Source of the DNA: Chrysomallon squamiferum
Lineage: Eukaryota; Mollusca; Gastropoda; Neomphalida; Peltospiridae
Assembly (NCBI GenBank): GCA_012295275.1
Contig: CM022679.1
Coordinates: forward strand, 18,722,842 to 18,786,841
Direction: 5' to 3'
DNA length: 64,000 nucleotides
Part shown: in pieces, positions 47,936-60,139 of the stretch
Position numbering within the stretch: the first letter of the stretch is position 1
Layout of the letters: the number at the start of each line of letters is the position of its first letter
Notes under the pieces: generated by a model
The model's database searches: none
The model's input: the letters and a program-made list of their open reading frames with translations, nothing else
Told to the model about the DNA's origin: nothing
Translations under genes and position numbers: made by a program

Positions 47936-50900
47936 TAAACAAAATCTGTGGTAAAGACATCAAAGAAAACAGTAACTAACTGGAAAACGATAGTAATCAT
48001 TATTTTAAGCCTGCACACCATAATGAGTACAGTAACATGATGTGCCTAATATTGTCAGGTCCTCTTGTGATATGAGCAGACTTTGCTGTAATTATCTCAT
48101 TGTTTTATTCCTGGATAATTAAGTAGTCATCACAGGAACAGTATACCCTATTTATAACAACAGTAATCACCACTAACAGAGATTGGTTGTCAGTTTTCAG
48201 CAGTGGTTAAATCTGAAGATTGGTCATAAATGTGCCAGAACTATTTTTGGGCAGCAGACCAAAGCAAATTGATTATTATTTAGATAATACTGGTATAGAC
48301 CATTTTCTGCTTGATAGTGAGGCAGATATGTAACAAAAGGCAGCTGATAGGTTCTCTGGTGAAAGTATGAAACTTAGAATATAAAGAATTTAAGATAAGT
48401 TAATTCCATAAAAATGGACTGTCAAGTTCAAATAGTGAATATGACTTTGTAATCTGCAAAATTCCAGACTACCTTGAAGTGTCCTCAAAGATTTTTATCA
48501 GTATTTTTATCAAATTAAAATATTTTGATTTCTTAATTAATAAAAAAAAAAAAAGTAATGAAAGCAATTTTTTCTTTTATGGATGAAGAAATTTTATATA
48601 TCCTTTTGGGAAACTGCATTCACTGAAGTTCAGATGGGATGTTATGATATCTGTTAATAATATTAAACTTACTAATATTATAACTGAGTTCATTCAGTGG
48701 ACTCTATACCCAATTTGCCAAAGCAAATATCAGTATTTACTAGATGATACATACAAGTTCATACAGTAACATTTTTTTCTCAAAAGAATTATAGCAGTTT
48801 TTATCTGACAGATGACAATTATTATGTGAAAATTTATGTCAGACATTAAATTAATCTCTGTAACATCTGACAGTTAGAAAAAAGATCTATGGGGAATAGA
48901 TGAGTAGCATTATATTTTATTTATGTCCCTAGATAATAGGCTGCCACTATATATACCATACAAACATGAATCTGGTTGTGAGTGTTTTTCAACATAAATA
49001 ATTAGGTGAGAGGCTTTGATGAATATTGCATGAACATTTTTCTTCTTATTCTTCATATAAAGTTCTAACAGATGTCCATGAATGAATATATTAGTGACAG
49101 CTGTCTTGAAATTATTATTAAAGTGTATCTTCATTGATATAAAATAATAGTTTTAATTAATAAACATGCATAACAACAAAAGAATAGAGTTTTAAAATGT
49201 CTGAACAAAAATATTCCATGTTAATAATATCTTTGATATTTTTCTCTTTTTTTTTTCCCCCAGATATCTCTATAATATATACAAATATTTGTTTGCATAG
49301 GATACTATATGATACTATTTCATGTTGAAATTTGATTTGAAAGTACAGTCCTTATTAAATAATAAATTGCTCTTCCTTGTTTCTATATCTCATTATAACA
49401 CAAAACATTCAGCTAACAGAGAGAGAGCACTTAAAATATTTTTATCTAAAAAATAACAAAACAGCAAGTTTTAGGTTACAGAAATACAGAAATAGATACA
49501 TAACAGTAAAAAATCAGTTTTGTAAAAGGATATTTTCAGCGTGGGTGGGATGGATGTCCATTATTAAAGAAAATATTGTTGGAAATATTGTAGATAAAGT
49601 AATGTCTTAAGTGGCAATTACACATCTTTTCAATTTCTTTAAAATGTTACTGAGCTGAGGATTCTTCAATAGTAGCATTAAATGCATTATTTTTTAATAT
49701 ATTTTATAAGACTCCTTTTATACTGATTTTAATTCTTATCCATTCTGAGATCAAGAATAATAATATGCTTATAAGTTAACTTTACCCTTCAGTATATATT
49801 CACATAATTATAAACATACATCAAAGTGTAAAATCCAAACATTAAGAACCTCTTTATCTATTACAAAATATTAAAAACACCAAATTATGTAGTTTTCAGG
49901 CATTTTTTATTGTAAGAATTCATCTTTTATTAAGGTTCAAAAGAGACAATGAGTACTTCATTATTTCTGTTACTAAAATTACTGTATGTTGGCAATGCAT
50001 AATTTTTTTTTAAAAAGCAAAGAATAAAAATCTAATTTATTTATCAGTCATCAAAATGGTAAACTGTTTTGTTTTTTCTTGAGCTTAGGAAAAATCTAAA
50101 TTCAGAACTGAAGCTCAGACTTTATTACCATAAATACTGTTTGGTAAGTTTTATAAACAAAGAATTTGTAGTGTGTTGAAAAGAAAGTGAAATATTTTGT
50201 ATAAATCAAATAAGTCTATGACATTGTTTTATACTTTTGGCGTCTATCAGAGGATGTTTTTCCAAATATTATTCTTACAGAACAACATTAGTTAAGATTG
50301 TTAATGTTAGACGGCTCCAGCTTGTTGGCTTACCCACTAATCAGCTAGTGAATCTTCACTTAAGTTTTCTTCTCCAGTTTTAGTGCATGTATTTGATATA
50401 TATTGAAAAATGTCCATTAATGTGAATTAATAAAAAGGACTTGATTTGGAAAATGTGTATGATACGATTTTATTTTTGGTCTGGTATATTTTAAAAAAGG
50501 AATCTGCATAAAATCTGTCTGACTGAAACATCTTTGCTTTTTTGATGGATAACTGTTGTATTTTGTGTACAGCCTGTGGGTGGTGTTCAAAGATTTTAAC
50601 CCCCTCCTTCAATTTCCAAGTTTTCCTACTTTGCTTGTAAAGTGCCCTGTTGTAGTTGACCTTTTGTTTATAGAACAAGGCAAGTAAAACTGGCAACCCA
50701 ATCCTTGATCTGTGACTTCAAAGAAGTTAAATATGTTTTGTTTTTTCATATAGTCTATACTGCCTTCACCTTTTCATGCCTGTGGTTTTGTTTCAGTATA
50801 TTATGCTAGTACTATGTATTAGAAATGTTTTTCTTGAATGTCAGGTTTTTTTTAGTTGATATATTAATTCATAAAAAAACCACAGAACAACAAATTAGAA

Positions 50901-51352
50901 AAAAAAACAAAGATGTAATTTTAATAATAAATATTAATAGTAATTTTTCTATACCTTTCCTTTATATCAGGTTATCAAAAAAAATCCATTTCAGTGCAGG
51001 TGGCAATGTGAATATAGTTAATTAATAATAATTGTATGCATCTGTTGATAAAGTGTTAGTCCTGTTATTTTTAACTTACTTTGAAATATGGTCAAATTAT
51101 TCTTTTTAGTTCTTGATGTTTTTTTTTTTTTTGTTGTATTTTATTTTATTTTATTTTATTTTATTTTATTTTATTTTATTTTATTGTTTTTAGGTTCATG
51201 CCCAACGTGAAGAGAGTTATATTCGACTGCAGAACCATCGTCGCCAACTGCAAGAAGACAAATATCTACTTGAAGAACATCAACGAGAACATGACCGGCT
51301 TCTACGTATTGGAGCCAAAACAGACAACAGTGTTTCAGAAATGACATCTTAA
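34082..51352 (+). CDS. Charged coiled-coil protein, possibly ciliary, 13 exons
   Basis: I do not recognise the family. Exons: 34082-34239, 34972-35164, 35532-35640, 36492-36589, 36820-36899, 37420-37528, 38327-38424, 39052-39126, 39795-39895, 40552-40679, 41707-41862, 44714-44941 and 51194-51352. They total 1692 nt and encode 563 aa; every junction is GT-AG and in frame. Residues 1-110 are less helical and contain RRPDSAPPGQG, KVGPDGFVDSKKFSHTFDVR and KPIYASHSGSVTNVVQLSNR. From about residue 115 to 548 the protein is a nearly unbroken run of Lys, Glu, Gln and Arg heptads, interrupted by NNAALFAGMDLKAKQ near 367-381. The tail is KTDNSVSEMTS. There is no signal peptide or membrane segment. Shape and composition fit an axonemal or centrosomal filament protein, and the divergent neighbour is CFAP299, so a ciliary role is inferred only. 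The start ATG lies 9 bases after an acceptor. Intron 12 is 6.25 kb. Confidence 0.85.
41247..41526. mobile_element. Tigger/MER2-like non-autonomous DNA transposon (copy A)
   Basis: The left end reads ACAGGTTGAGAATCACTTAT followed by CTGGAATACTTGGGACCGGA, AGTGTTTCAGATTACAG and TTTCAGATTTTGGAATA. From memory this follows the terminal sequence of mammalian MER2/Tigger elements (GTTGAGTATCCCTTATC, then TGCTTGGGACC, AAGTGTTT, GATTTTGGAATA) almost phrase by phrase. The middle block TAAATAATTTTGTGCTTAAA with AAAGTTT also matches that family. The right end, TTTTGGATAAGTGATCC and then CTCCCTGTA, gives an inverted match to ATCACTTATC at the left. TA flanks are present. At about 280 bp with no coding capacity, it is a MITE-like element in the coiled-coil gene's intron 10. 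Confidence 0.65.
47315..47936 (+). mobile_element. 3' end of a non-LTR retrotransposon with ATT tail
   Basis: The plus strand encodes, across at least one frameshift, LMLKLYADKTSVTVFTSKHN, then VGDASITS, MFDSNMTMEQQVNIICQSS, QLFNICRIR and LWNSLTNDIKEAETITTFKN. These are the motifs that end the reverse-transcriptase ORF of CR1/L2/Rex-type LINEs (LNADKTE...F, VGD..I, LGV.FD..LTMEQHV, WN.LP). The 3' end is also typical: GTAAAGCGCCACTGA then GGTGCTATATAAATGT, followed by a long (ATT)n run from about 47853. The copy is 5'-truncated and broken by frameshifts and stops, so it is dead. It lies in the coiled-coil gene's intron 12, in the same orientation. Confidence 0.75.
47853..47936 (+). repeat. (ATT)n tail microsatellite
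   Basis: Roughly 27 ATT units directly follow the LINE 3' end and most likely grew from its original 3' tail. Confidence 0.85.
51137..51185 (+). repeat. (TTTTA)n pentanucleotide array at a splice acceptor
   Basis: About ten TTTTA units follow a T-run. The array ends 8 bases before the acceptor AG (51192-51193) of the last coiled-coil-gene exon. The array therefore supplies most of the pyrimidine tract and perhaps the branch region. Confidence 0.85.
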
Positions 51353-54300
51353 GTTTTACTCAGTTTTTTTTAAATTTTATTTTTACTTTTTAAGCTGCTC
51401 AAAGTTTCATCACATGAAGTAACATCTGTTGCTAGCCATTATTATTTGTTCTTGTTATTCAGATGAATTAGGCTTTAGAATTTCAAACTATTTTATAATA
51501 CCCAGAAGTAAAACACTAAATGTTCACAAAATTTCGTATATTATTTACTACTAATGGTAATATGTTATACAAAATCATGTTTACAGTTATTATGAGAAAT
51601 TAATAACATTACTAAAACAGGATGAATTAACATCTGCTTTTTTTTCAGAACTTACTGTTATATTTATCTTGCCAAAAATGATTTACTTTTTTCTTCTTGA
51701 TTTTAATGTTTGATTTATTCTTTTTTTCAAAAGCATTCATCAGTAGTGTATAATTACCATTTACTAATAATTAATGTTAATTTTGTTTGGTTGCTTTTTA
51801 ACATTTGTTAAAATATGAGTGTTAACATTAGATTATTATTTTTTTTATTGGATTATTATTATATATACTTAGGAACTACTGTATGATGATTTGATGGTTC
51901 CTTGTGATAAGACAAGTATTATAATTGGTTGTGATATACTATTTTCATGTTATGTAGTCATACCTTCAAAATGACAATGTCATCAAAATAGTTGTGTTTT
52001 TTGTTTGTTCTTTTGTGGGTTTTTTAAATGTTTAATTATTTGTTCATAAAATATACAATATGCTTCTGTTAAAAGTATGAATAACAAATGTCAATCAGAG
52101 GCATCAAATTCTAAAGTCCTGTTTTGAGTGTTCTATATTTTTTTATTTTTTTTTATTCTTGTTATTGCTTTATATTTATAAAAAGAATTGTTACTTTGGC
52201 ATATTTGAACTATTTATTTGTTTCTGCTTAATAATTATAATTTGAAATATTAAATATTGCAATGTTTGTATTGCTGTTTTGTTTATTACTAAAAAACAGT
52301 TTAACACTTCACTGAGTGACAGCCATTAAGCTGTCACAGTTTTTTTCATTCTCCTGCAGCTGCTCATATCTATGCTGATTCTTATTGTAATACTGAAAAG
52401 TAAAATTTCAAATCTTTGGTTGCAATTTTATACTGTACAATAAATCTAAATCTAACAGGTAAAGTTATATATAATGTGAAAGTACATGTTATCAGTTTAA
52501 TTCATATATGGACCCATAATGGCAGATTAATGAAACTGAATATTTAATATTTAGAAAATGAGTCTTGTTGGCAGGAGACTGGCCAGTGGCTAATCAAATA
52601 GAAATGATGGCAGCCTGACCGTGACAGTTATTTTAATATCAATCAAGTTCTTACTTTGTCACTTTTTTCATTTGTGTTTTTGTATTTTTACTGTGTGACT
52701 TTTGTGTTATTTATCTTATTTTTTAATGTTTTAATTAATGTAAAAAGTGGTTACATTTTCAAGTGGCAAAGATACATATATATTCTGAAACAGATGTTAT
52801 TTTGAAATCCAAAGAATAGAAAAAGAGAAAACTAGTTTACTTGTATTTTTAATTTTCAATACGTTATTACAAAAGATGATAATATATAAATAATGAAGAC
52901 AAAATAAAATTAAAATATATTTATATAATTTTATTGAATAAACATCTTGTTTGTTTCGTTAACATTTATAATTAAAAATCAGCAGCATTAAAAAGTCATC
53001 AAGAAATATAACTGTTGTTTCTCAGCTATAAAATTTTAAAAACAGTGATGTACCGAAACCATTTATCAGTTTAAAGTGATATGATCTTTGGATTATAATG
53101 ATAACAATTTGAAACAGTACATATAATAATTATTTATTGTAAATATATATTATATATTAAGTATAATTTTAATTTGACACCATGAATAATTTGTCCTGAA
53201 AATCTTTTGTGTATGTGTGTCTGGCTATATACATTCTGGGAATTGTTTTATAATTAAATTTCTATATTTGTTAATATATTTTTAATTCTATATTTTATTA
53301 GCCATGGCTTAATTAAAACACTCATTTTTAAATAGCTGTTATTAGTATAGTTAACTGAATATTAATGTTGAAAAGTATAACTGTATTTGATACACAAAAG
53401 TAATATACCTCCTATCTGATATTGTTGTGTTTGATATTATTTTAAATGGAAAGCCTGTTTAAAAACTGTACCGAACAAATTATACATTGTGCCGAATTAA
53501 ATATTGTTGTTAATATATATGCCATTTTGTTTCCCTAATAATATTGTATTAGTTATTGATTGATTGATTGACTGATTTAACTGATTTAACAACCAGAAAA
53601 ATTCAAAACTGATATTCTTATTATTTGTTTATTATTACTATTGTTATTGTTCATTTGTTAACAAAATGTACAAGGTTTAATGTGACTTTTTCAGATTTTT
53701 TTTTTTTAATCTTTTATATATTTATAAATATGAAAATAATCAAATTTGAAGTTTAACAGCAGTAACTCCATATTTTGCATTTACTACATCAGTATTATAT
53801 AATGTATTTGTTTAAATCATTTCTGCCTCTAAAATTTGTGTATCTAGCAAAAGTAGATCAAGCACGAAATCAGATTTACTTTAATGTTTGTAACTCAAGC
53901 TGTAATGTGTAGCGTTATCCCTTTCATAATATCTCACATTTTTCAAACAAAGACTTGAAGGCACAATGTATACTGACAGGTAGGTCTGTGCTCCTTGAGT
54001 TTGTTAATACTGAACTGTAATTTATACACTTGTTCAGTATGTGTAGAATTGTTCAAATTGTCTTTAAGAAAAATTACTGTAATGTTATTTAACATCTGAA
54101 ATTGTATTAAATAATGCATTTTGAAAGTAATATGTACTGTTTAATTAAACTTAGTGTATTACAAAATACTTGGGATAATATGTAAATTCTAACTGTACTA
54201 TCAGTATCAGTAGAACACGTATTATTTTTGAACATTTTTTTACACACATTTTTAATATTTACAATATTATTTTGAACTCTATTTCTAAATTAACTTTATA

Positions 54301-55000
54301 GATTGATGTATAGCATGTTCAGAATAAAACAACTTGTATAATGCCCATTATATCCAAAGACTGAACAATATGTATTTGTATGTGGGGCAGTTTCTGATGA
54401 CAGTTCTTCACTTATCCCCTACTATCAGCTTCAAAAAAAAAAAGTAAAATTGTCAAGTTTTATTTTCTTTCTTGTTGGAAACAGCAGCCATTAATTAACC
54501 AGTGGTTTCTCTTAGGAAAGAGAAAAATTCATGTGTGAAATAAACAACTGTGATATTAATTTATTAATTTCTTTGTGTTTCTTTCAAAAATCAAAAGTTA
54601 TATTCATTAAAAATATGTATAATTATATTGTTGTGAATATTCACTATCAAATGAAAAGACACAGAAAAAAAACAATTGTACATGTTTGTACATTTAAATA
54701 TTTCAGTTTTCTTTTGCCTCTTTGTTCATAACATTGAGGTAAAAATAATTTGTCTTCATGATGTAAAATTGAAGGATGTATAATGTACAAGACTTCATTA
54801 AGAGGGATAGTGGCTTTCATCTATTTTCATTCTGTTAGATCTCTGTGACTTTTAAAGAGCATTTTTCCCCCATGTGTATATATAGAAAAGGAACGTGTAT
54901 ATCTAGAAAAGCACTTTGTGCTAACAAATAAAAAATAGAAAGAAAAAGGGAAATAAAATGTTTTTAACATCAAAATCGGAGGTATTCATTCACCTGAGTT
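51353..55000 (+). other. 3'UTR and downstream flank of the coiled-coil gene
   Basis: No coding exon is visible. AATAAA at 52439-52444, 1.09 kb after the stop, is the best-placed polyadenylation signal. Another lies near 54326. The DNA is extremely AT-rich. Confidence 0.45.
52439..52444 (+). terminator. Candidate polyadenylation signal of the coiled-coil gene
   Basis: This AATAAA lies 1.09 kb beyond the stop codon and is preceded by GTAC. Earlier variant signals may be used instead. Confidence 0.35.
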
Positions 55001-55013
55001 TTATTTTTTTTAA

Positions 55014-55116
<103 letters not shown>

Positions 55117-56017
55117 TGGGATTTGAAGTTAAAAATTGATATACAAAGACACAGTGCAATAATGTTTTCCCTTCATACCATTTCAGTGGTGAATGGTCAT
55201 TCTTCTTATTTCACTTCCATACACAAACTTAAATCCCATTATTTGCTTCCACCGGATACTCCAGGTGGGGAGGGGTGCTACAACTCTTCTTAAGGAAATT
55301 CGTGGCAATGATGCAAACGGCGACAGAAAACTTTGTTTAGAACGTTCTATGTAAAAGCTACACTGTTAAAATAATGCTGTCGGATGTGATTGATGTGTCA
55401 CTTGGCTTGTCCTAATAACAGCTTCTGTTTAATTGTAGAGCAGTTTGTAAACGCAAACTTGTTATACCAATAAAAAAAATGTACATAAACGATAATCCAC
55501 TAATGGTATCAACCACGAATAGCAAGAACGCCAAGAGCCTGTTTTCTTCTCTGTATTTTTTTTTTTTTTCTATGCTGTTGTTGTTTTTTCTGCACCTTTT
55601 ACATGCATATGGTTATGTTTCCCAGGAAGTAAACTGAAATAAGAAGATACTACAGATCGCCAGTTATTTTAGCTATTCCTTTCAGTCATGATGTTTTTCC
55701 TTACGTACAAGCAGCTTTAATCATTTTGCACTGAAAACCCAAACTGGTTGCCCCCTGCTTTGCCTTTATCTTAATGTTTGACATCCTTGTTTTGCTTTCT
55801 TGTCATGCTGGAATCTATCTTTTATTTTCTTTCGGTTATTTTATTTTATTTTATTTTATGTTTTGTTTCGTTTTGAAAAACCATGAAGACTTAGGGCTAT
55901 AATTAAGTGAAAACAGTGATTTGATATGATTCATGAATCCTTTAACACTTTAGTAAAACTTGTTTTTCACAATAAGTTTTTTTATTTTATTATTTTAAAT
56001 TTAACACGAAAAATTAC

Positions 56018-56048
<31 letters not shown>

Positions 56049-57161
56049 CTTACAGACTACTCTTTAATCTTAGGAATTAATACTTTTTATAAGGATCTTA
56101 ACATCAATACTTTAATAGAATAGTGACTGTAAACCAGTTTAACGCAGTTTTCAAATTTTATTCACTAATCATTAAATTTTATACGGCGATAATTTTTAAT
56201 ATGCAGTTTGTATAGTGTGGAAACCTAATTTTAACATGTAACTAATAAAAATAGAATAAACTTAAACTTGGTTAAGGATAACACCGACAAATGCCGTATA
56301 CTTTACAGTGGTTAAACCTGTAAGCTAAATGTTGATTACTTTCTAAGCCCTAATGTTGATTCAATCAAGTACTGAGATATGATCGTGCTTACTTAAAAGA
56401 ATTAACATACCGAACAATAGATAACAAACGTGGTTTCAGCGGACACTTTGATAAACTTGGGTCGTCAGTTAAGTTTCTAGCAAATAAACCATATTCCTCT
56501 GTAAATGAGGTTTACCAGTGGGGACTAAAACTTATAAGACGAAAAGAAATATGTACTTATTTATCCTTAGAATAATAGCTATTGTTAAAAAGGGGACATT
56601 ATAAAAAAAAAAAAAAAAAAATTTAAATTATGACAAAAGAAATGACTTAATATAATAGTCCCGTCATCAAACAAAAAACGCAAGACACCACACTTTGCTG
56701 TTATCTTACCACAAATGTCCACTGGCGACAAAAATAATTTATGGAAATTGTGCCTGTTGGCCCCCACAGTCCTTGTACACGATAAATATTTACAGCTATC
56801 GGAGGATTATACCCCTTCGTTAATTATTTTTATGTCAACATCTTCACAAGTTTATTTTATGCTTTGTGGTTTTTGATTGGTTTTGTTTACGTCGGGTATT
56901 GCGAGTATGTTTTATTAGCATATTTATCTGGATCTTAGGATGTATCATCTAATGAAATTATCATTTAGAGCGGCCAGATAACGAGTCTTTTACATCATAC
57001 AGATGTTAACTAACAGTTAAGCAAATTAAAATTTGGAGAAAGAAAAAAAAAAATTATAAAAAAAAAAAAAAAAAAAATAAAATTGACGAATCAAATTCAT
57101 ATTAGAAAAAAAAAAAAAAGTAAAAACCAAAAATGCTTCCTTGGTTATCAGTACAAACTAA

Positions 57162-57168
57162 ATTATTA

Positions 57169-57254
<86 letters not shown>

Positions 57255-57257
57255 TTT
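57162..57257. repeat. Compound microsatellite (ATT)n-(ATTT)n, second copy
   Basis: About 18 ATT units are followed by about 9 ATTT units, in the same order and orientation as the array at 55017. Confidence 0.9.
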
Positions 57258-58142
57258 CAAAACTGTTTCTCTGATTAAAACAGTGATTATAAATATATAA
57301 TTTCTTCATTCTCGAATTCTTTCATTCTTTCCATTTTTTTTTTCTTCATATTTACATCCAGCAAATAGGTACAGAATTTATTTGGACAACCTTCTGTTGT
57401 GTTTTTTAGCGAAAGAAAACGAAACATTCTAAAATTTTAGTTGTTTGTCCTGCACCGAATAACCCCGCTAATAGCGTTCTCGAAACGATGTGTGATTTCA
57501 GTTTAAATATTTGGTCCTAAATTACTGTTGGCAGGGCTTATGAGAAAAAGTGACACATTCAGTTATTTTCGTTTTGTTTAATTATCTTACGTCGTCTTTT
57601 TTATTCAACCATTTAAATAAATATTTAAGCTTTCAGCTCATATTTATTTACGGTTATTTTTTTCTCAGCCATATGGTTAAGGATCACTGAAATAAAGATT
57701 AAGGAAACTCACTACCGCCACTTCGTGAGGTGCTCTTTCCCACTAGTAGCAAGGGATATTTTTTATATATTTGATGTAACGGATTGGAGAGTACATGCCA
57801 CAACCTCTGTTTTAACAGTTATGCAGGGCTGAGTGGTCCAAGAAATGTAGATATATGGATAAATTCGTCTAATGAAGGAAGGAATAATGCTGTATTTAAA
57901 CTAGCATTCAATATTATTCTTTAATCTAATTAACTGGAATTATAATAATAAGAGAGAAAACTTGTTTACATTTTAATAGTAAAGGTACTAAGCTGTATAC
58001 GATTCTGACTGTATTCTTCAGGCCATATTTTCAAAAGACTTTGCCAATTGAAAAACCATGATATCTCGAAAAACTCATTGATCGAACCGTATGAAGATGA
58101 GAATGCTGTATCTGTAATGTATAGTTATATCATCAAGTATGT

Positions 58143-58144
<2 letters not shown>

Positions 58145-58176
<32 letters not shown>
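58145..58176. repeat. (TA)n microsatellite
   Basis: About fourteen TA units lie between GTATGTATACATACA and TTTGG. The TATACATA flank makes the whole stretch self-complementary. Confidence 0.85.
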
Positions 58177-58178
<2 letters not shown>

Positions 58179-58427
58179 GGAAAGGATATTCATAGATAAT
58201 GTCGTAATAATTTTAACAATAATTTGCATCAATATATTATTTTTTCATCCTCGTTTCTGATTTTTTATTCTATTATTTCTTTATTTCTTTCTTTCTTTAT
58301 TTATGATTTAACTCCCTAACCTTAGTTATCGACATGCGTTTAATGTCACCTTTTCATCATGAATGTTACCAGCGCTAATTCACGGTCCATTTCAATGTTC
58401 ATTCTTTTATATCTATCATTATTGTCG

Positions 58428-58453
58428 TTTTTTTTTTTTTTTTTTTTTTTTTA

Positions 58454-58487
<34 letters not shown>

Positions 58488-58533
58488 TTTTTTTTTTTAT
58501 TTATTACTATATTTTTTTTTTTTTTTTTTTTTT
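58428..58533. repeat. Poly-T / (ATT)n / poly-T tract
   Basis: Two T-runs of more than 20 bases enclose about a dozen ATT units, making about 105 bases of almost pure T and A on one strand. Confidence 0.85.
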
Positions 58534-58772
58534 GTTCATATCAAAATAACACACGAAGGGTCAGTGTGGGTGGAGATCTGACACACAAGATTCCCACAGT
58601 TGCAACGTAACTACCTTCTTTATGAAGGCGTCACGTGTTCTTTCGTCCGTGAAGGGATACTGAGATTTTTATCAGGCTCCAATTTGCTGAGACAACCCAC
58701 TGAAGTCCATTGATGTGCCGTTTCACAGCCAGCCTTTCATTACTGTTATTAAATCCCTCCAGTAAGGTCGTT

Positions 58773-58839
58773 AAATAATAATAATAATAATAATAACAAC
58801 AACAACAACAACAACAACAACAATAATTATTATTATTAT
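58773..58839. repeat. Compound (AAT)n-(AAC)n-(ATT)n microsatellite
   Basis: AAT units pass into about nine AAC units and then into ATT units. The AAT and ATT flanks are reverse complements, so the array could fold with the AAC block as a loop. Confidence 0.85.
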
Positions 58840-59505
58840 GAAATTCCTTGTTTCGTTCTCTTTACAGTTTTGATCTGTATTCTAATTTAATTTGAGAGTG
58901 TTAAAACTGTGTTGTAAACACTCATGTCAAGAGAGGGTTCCTACTCAGGTCACCATCACAAAAAGAGTGTATTTATGCCACCAGAAGTATGGGTTTCGAC
59001 CTTTACACTCGGAAGATCTCAAACAAATTGGATATAACTGCCACAGTCGGTCGTAAATAGGCGACAAGAGCAATGCAAAGCGATGTAAAAAGGCAGCGTC
59101 TGCGAGATAGCAATGTTTGCACTGTCTGGCGAGGACCCCCTGCTGAAAACTAGTTGTTACTCTAAGTCGTATCAAGCCTCGTTGAGAAGTGATAATCAAT
59201 TTATAAACAGAAATAAAAAATCAACTTTAATCAGACTCCGACCTCTCTCTGACCACTTGAAGTGAAGATCGGACATCAATCCAGGGGCTTACAGTAAGAT
59301 ACAAGTCTAAAGCATGCAAACACAAATTTCCATGTAATCATCCGAAAACAACTTTGTCTCGGTGGGTGGGGATGACTCTTTAATAATTATTCAGTATTAT
59401 AATATCCCAGAATAATATAATATAATATGTTTTTATAAGTAAAGTCACATCAGATGTATTATTGTGATCATTGTCCTTATCTTCATCATCGTCATTATCA
59501 TATTA

Positions 59506-59506
59506 A

Positions 59507-59558
<52 letters not shown>
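59506..59558. repeat. (ATT)n microsatellite
   Basis: About seventeen ATT units, with degenerate ATC/ATT units just before and AGT units just after, so several trinucleotide phases adjoin. Confidence 0.85.
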
Positions 59559-60020
59559 TAGTAGTAGTAGTAATAGTATAAGAAGCAGTACTAATTTTGT
59601 TATTGTTCTCATTTTCTTTAATGAAAATAAAAAGATAGAAGAAAAAGAAATCATTGTATTATAAGCCGGAAGAAAATCATAAATAAAAAAGTCATATAAA
59701 ATGATATATATATATACACACACGCACACACACACTTTATATTATAGATTGTTTTGTGTTTAACAGTTAACATCCATTTATCTACATTACATTTGCTAAA
59801 CACTTTGAGACAATATCATAGTTATGTTACTATTACTCTCACCTATTATAGTTCACCTAATAAAAAAAAAAAAAAAAAAATAATTAACTACATTTATACT
59901 GTATTATGTTACATTTCCATATTTCAGATGGCTTAATCTGCTTTCAATATTCAGTTACAAAACTATTAAAAATATTTATACATTTTAAAACTGAGAGAGA
60001 TAGAGAGATACATACACACC

Positions 60021-60052
60021 TGCGCTTGCGCGCGCTCATACACATACACACA

Positions 60053-60138
<86 letters not shown>
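60021..60138. repeat. Alternating purine-pyrimidine tract ending in (CA)n
   Basis: TGCGCTTGCGCGCGC leads into CATACACATACACACAG and then more than 35 CA units. The order of CG-rich and CA steps is that of classic Z-DNA-forming sequence. Confidence 0.85.

Positions 60139-60139
<1 letters not shown>

Larger units (their letters stand above)
44942..51193 (+). other. Intron 12 of the coiled-coil gene (6.25 kb)
   Basis: This is the largest intron of that gene. It contains the non-LTR retrotransposon fragment (47315-47936) and ends in the (TTTTA)n tract. The rest is AT-rich with no recognised gene. A coding-like frame at 45316-45519 was considered as an alternative exon and not accepted. Confidence 0.7.
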
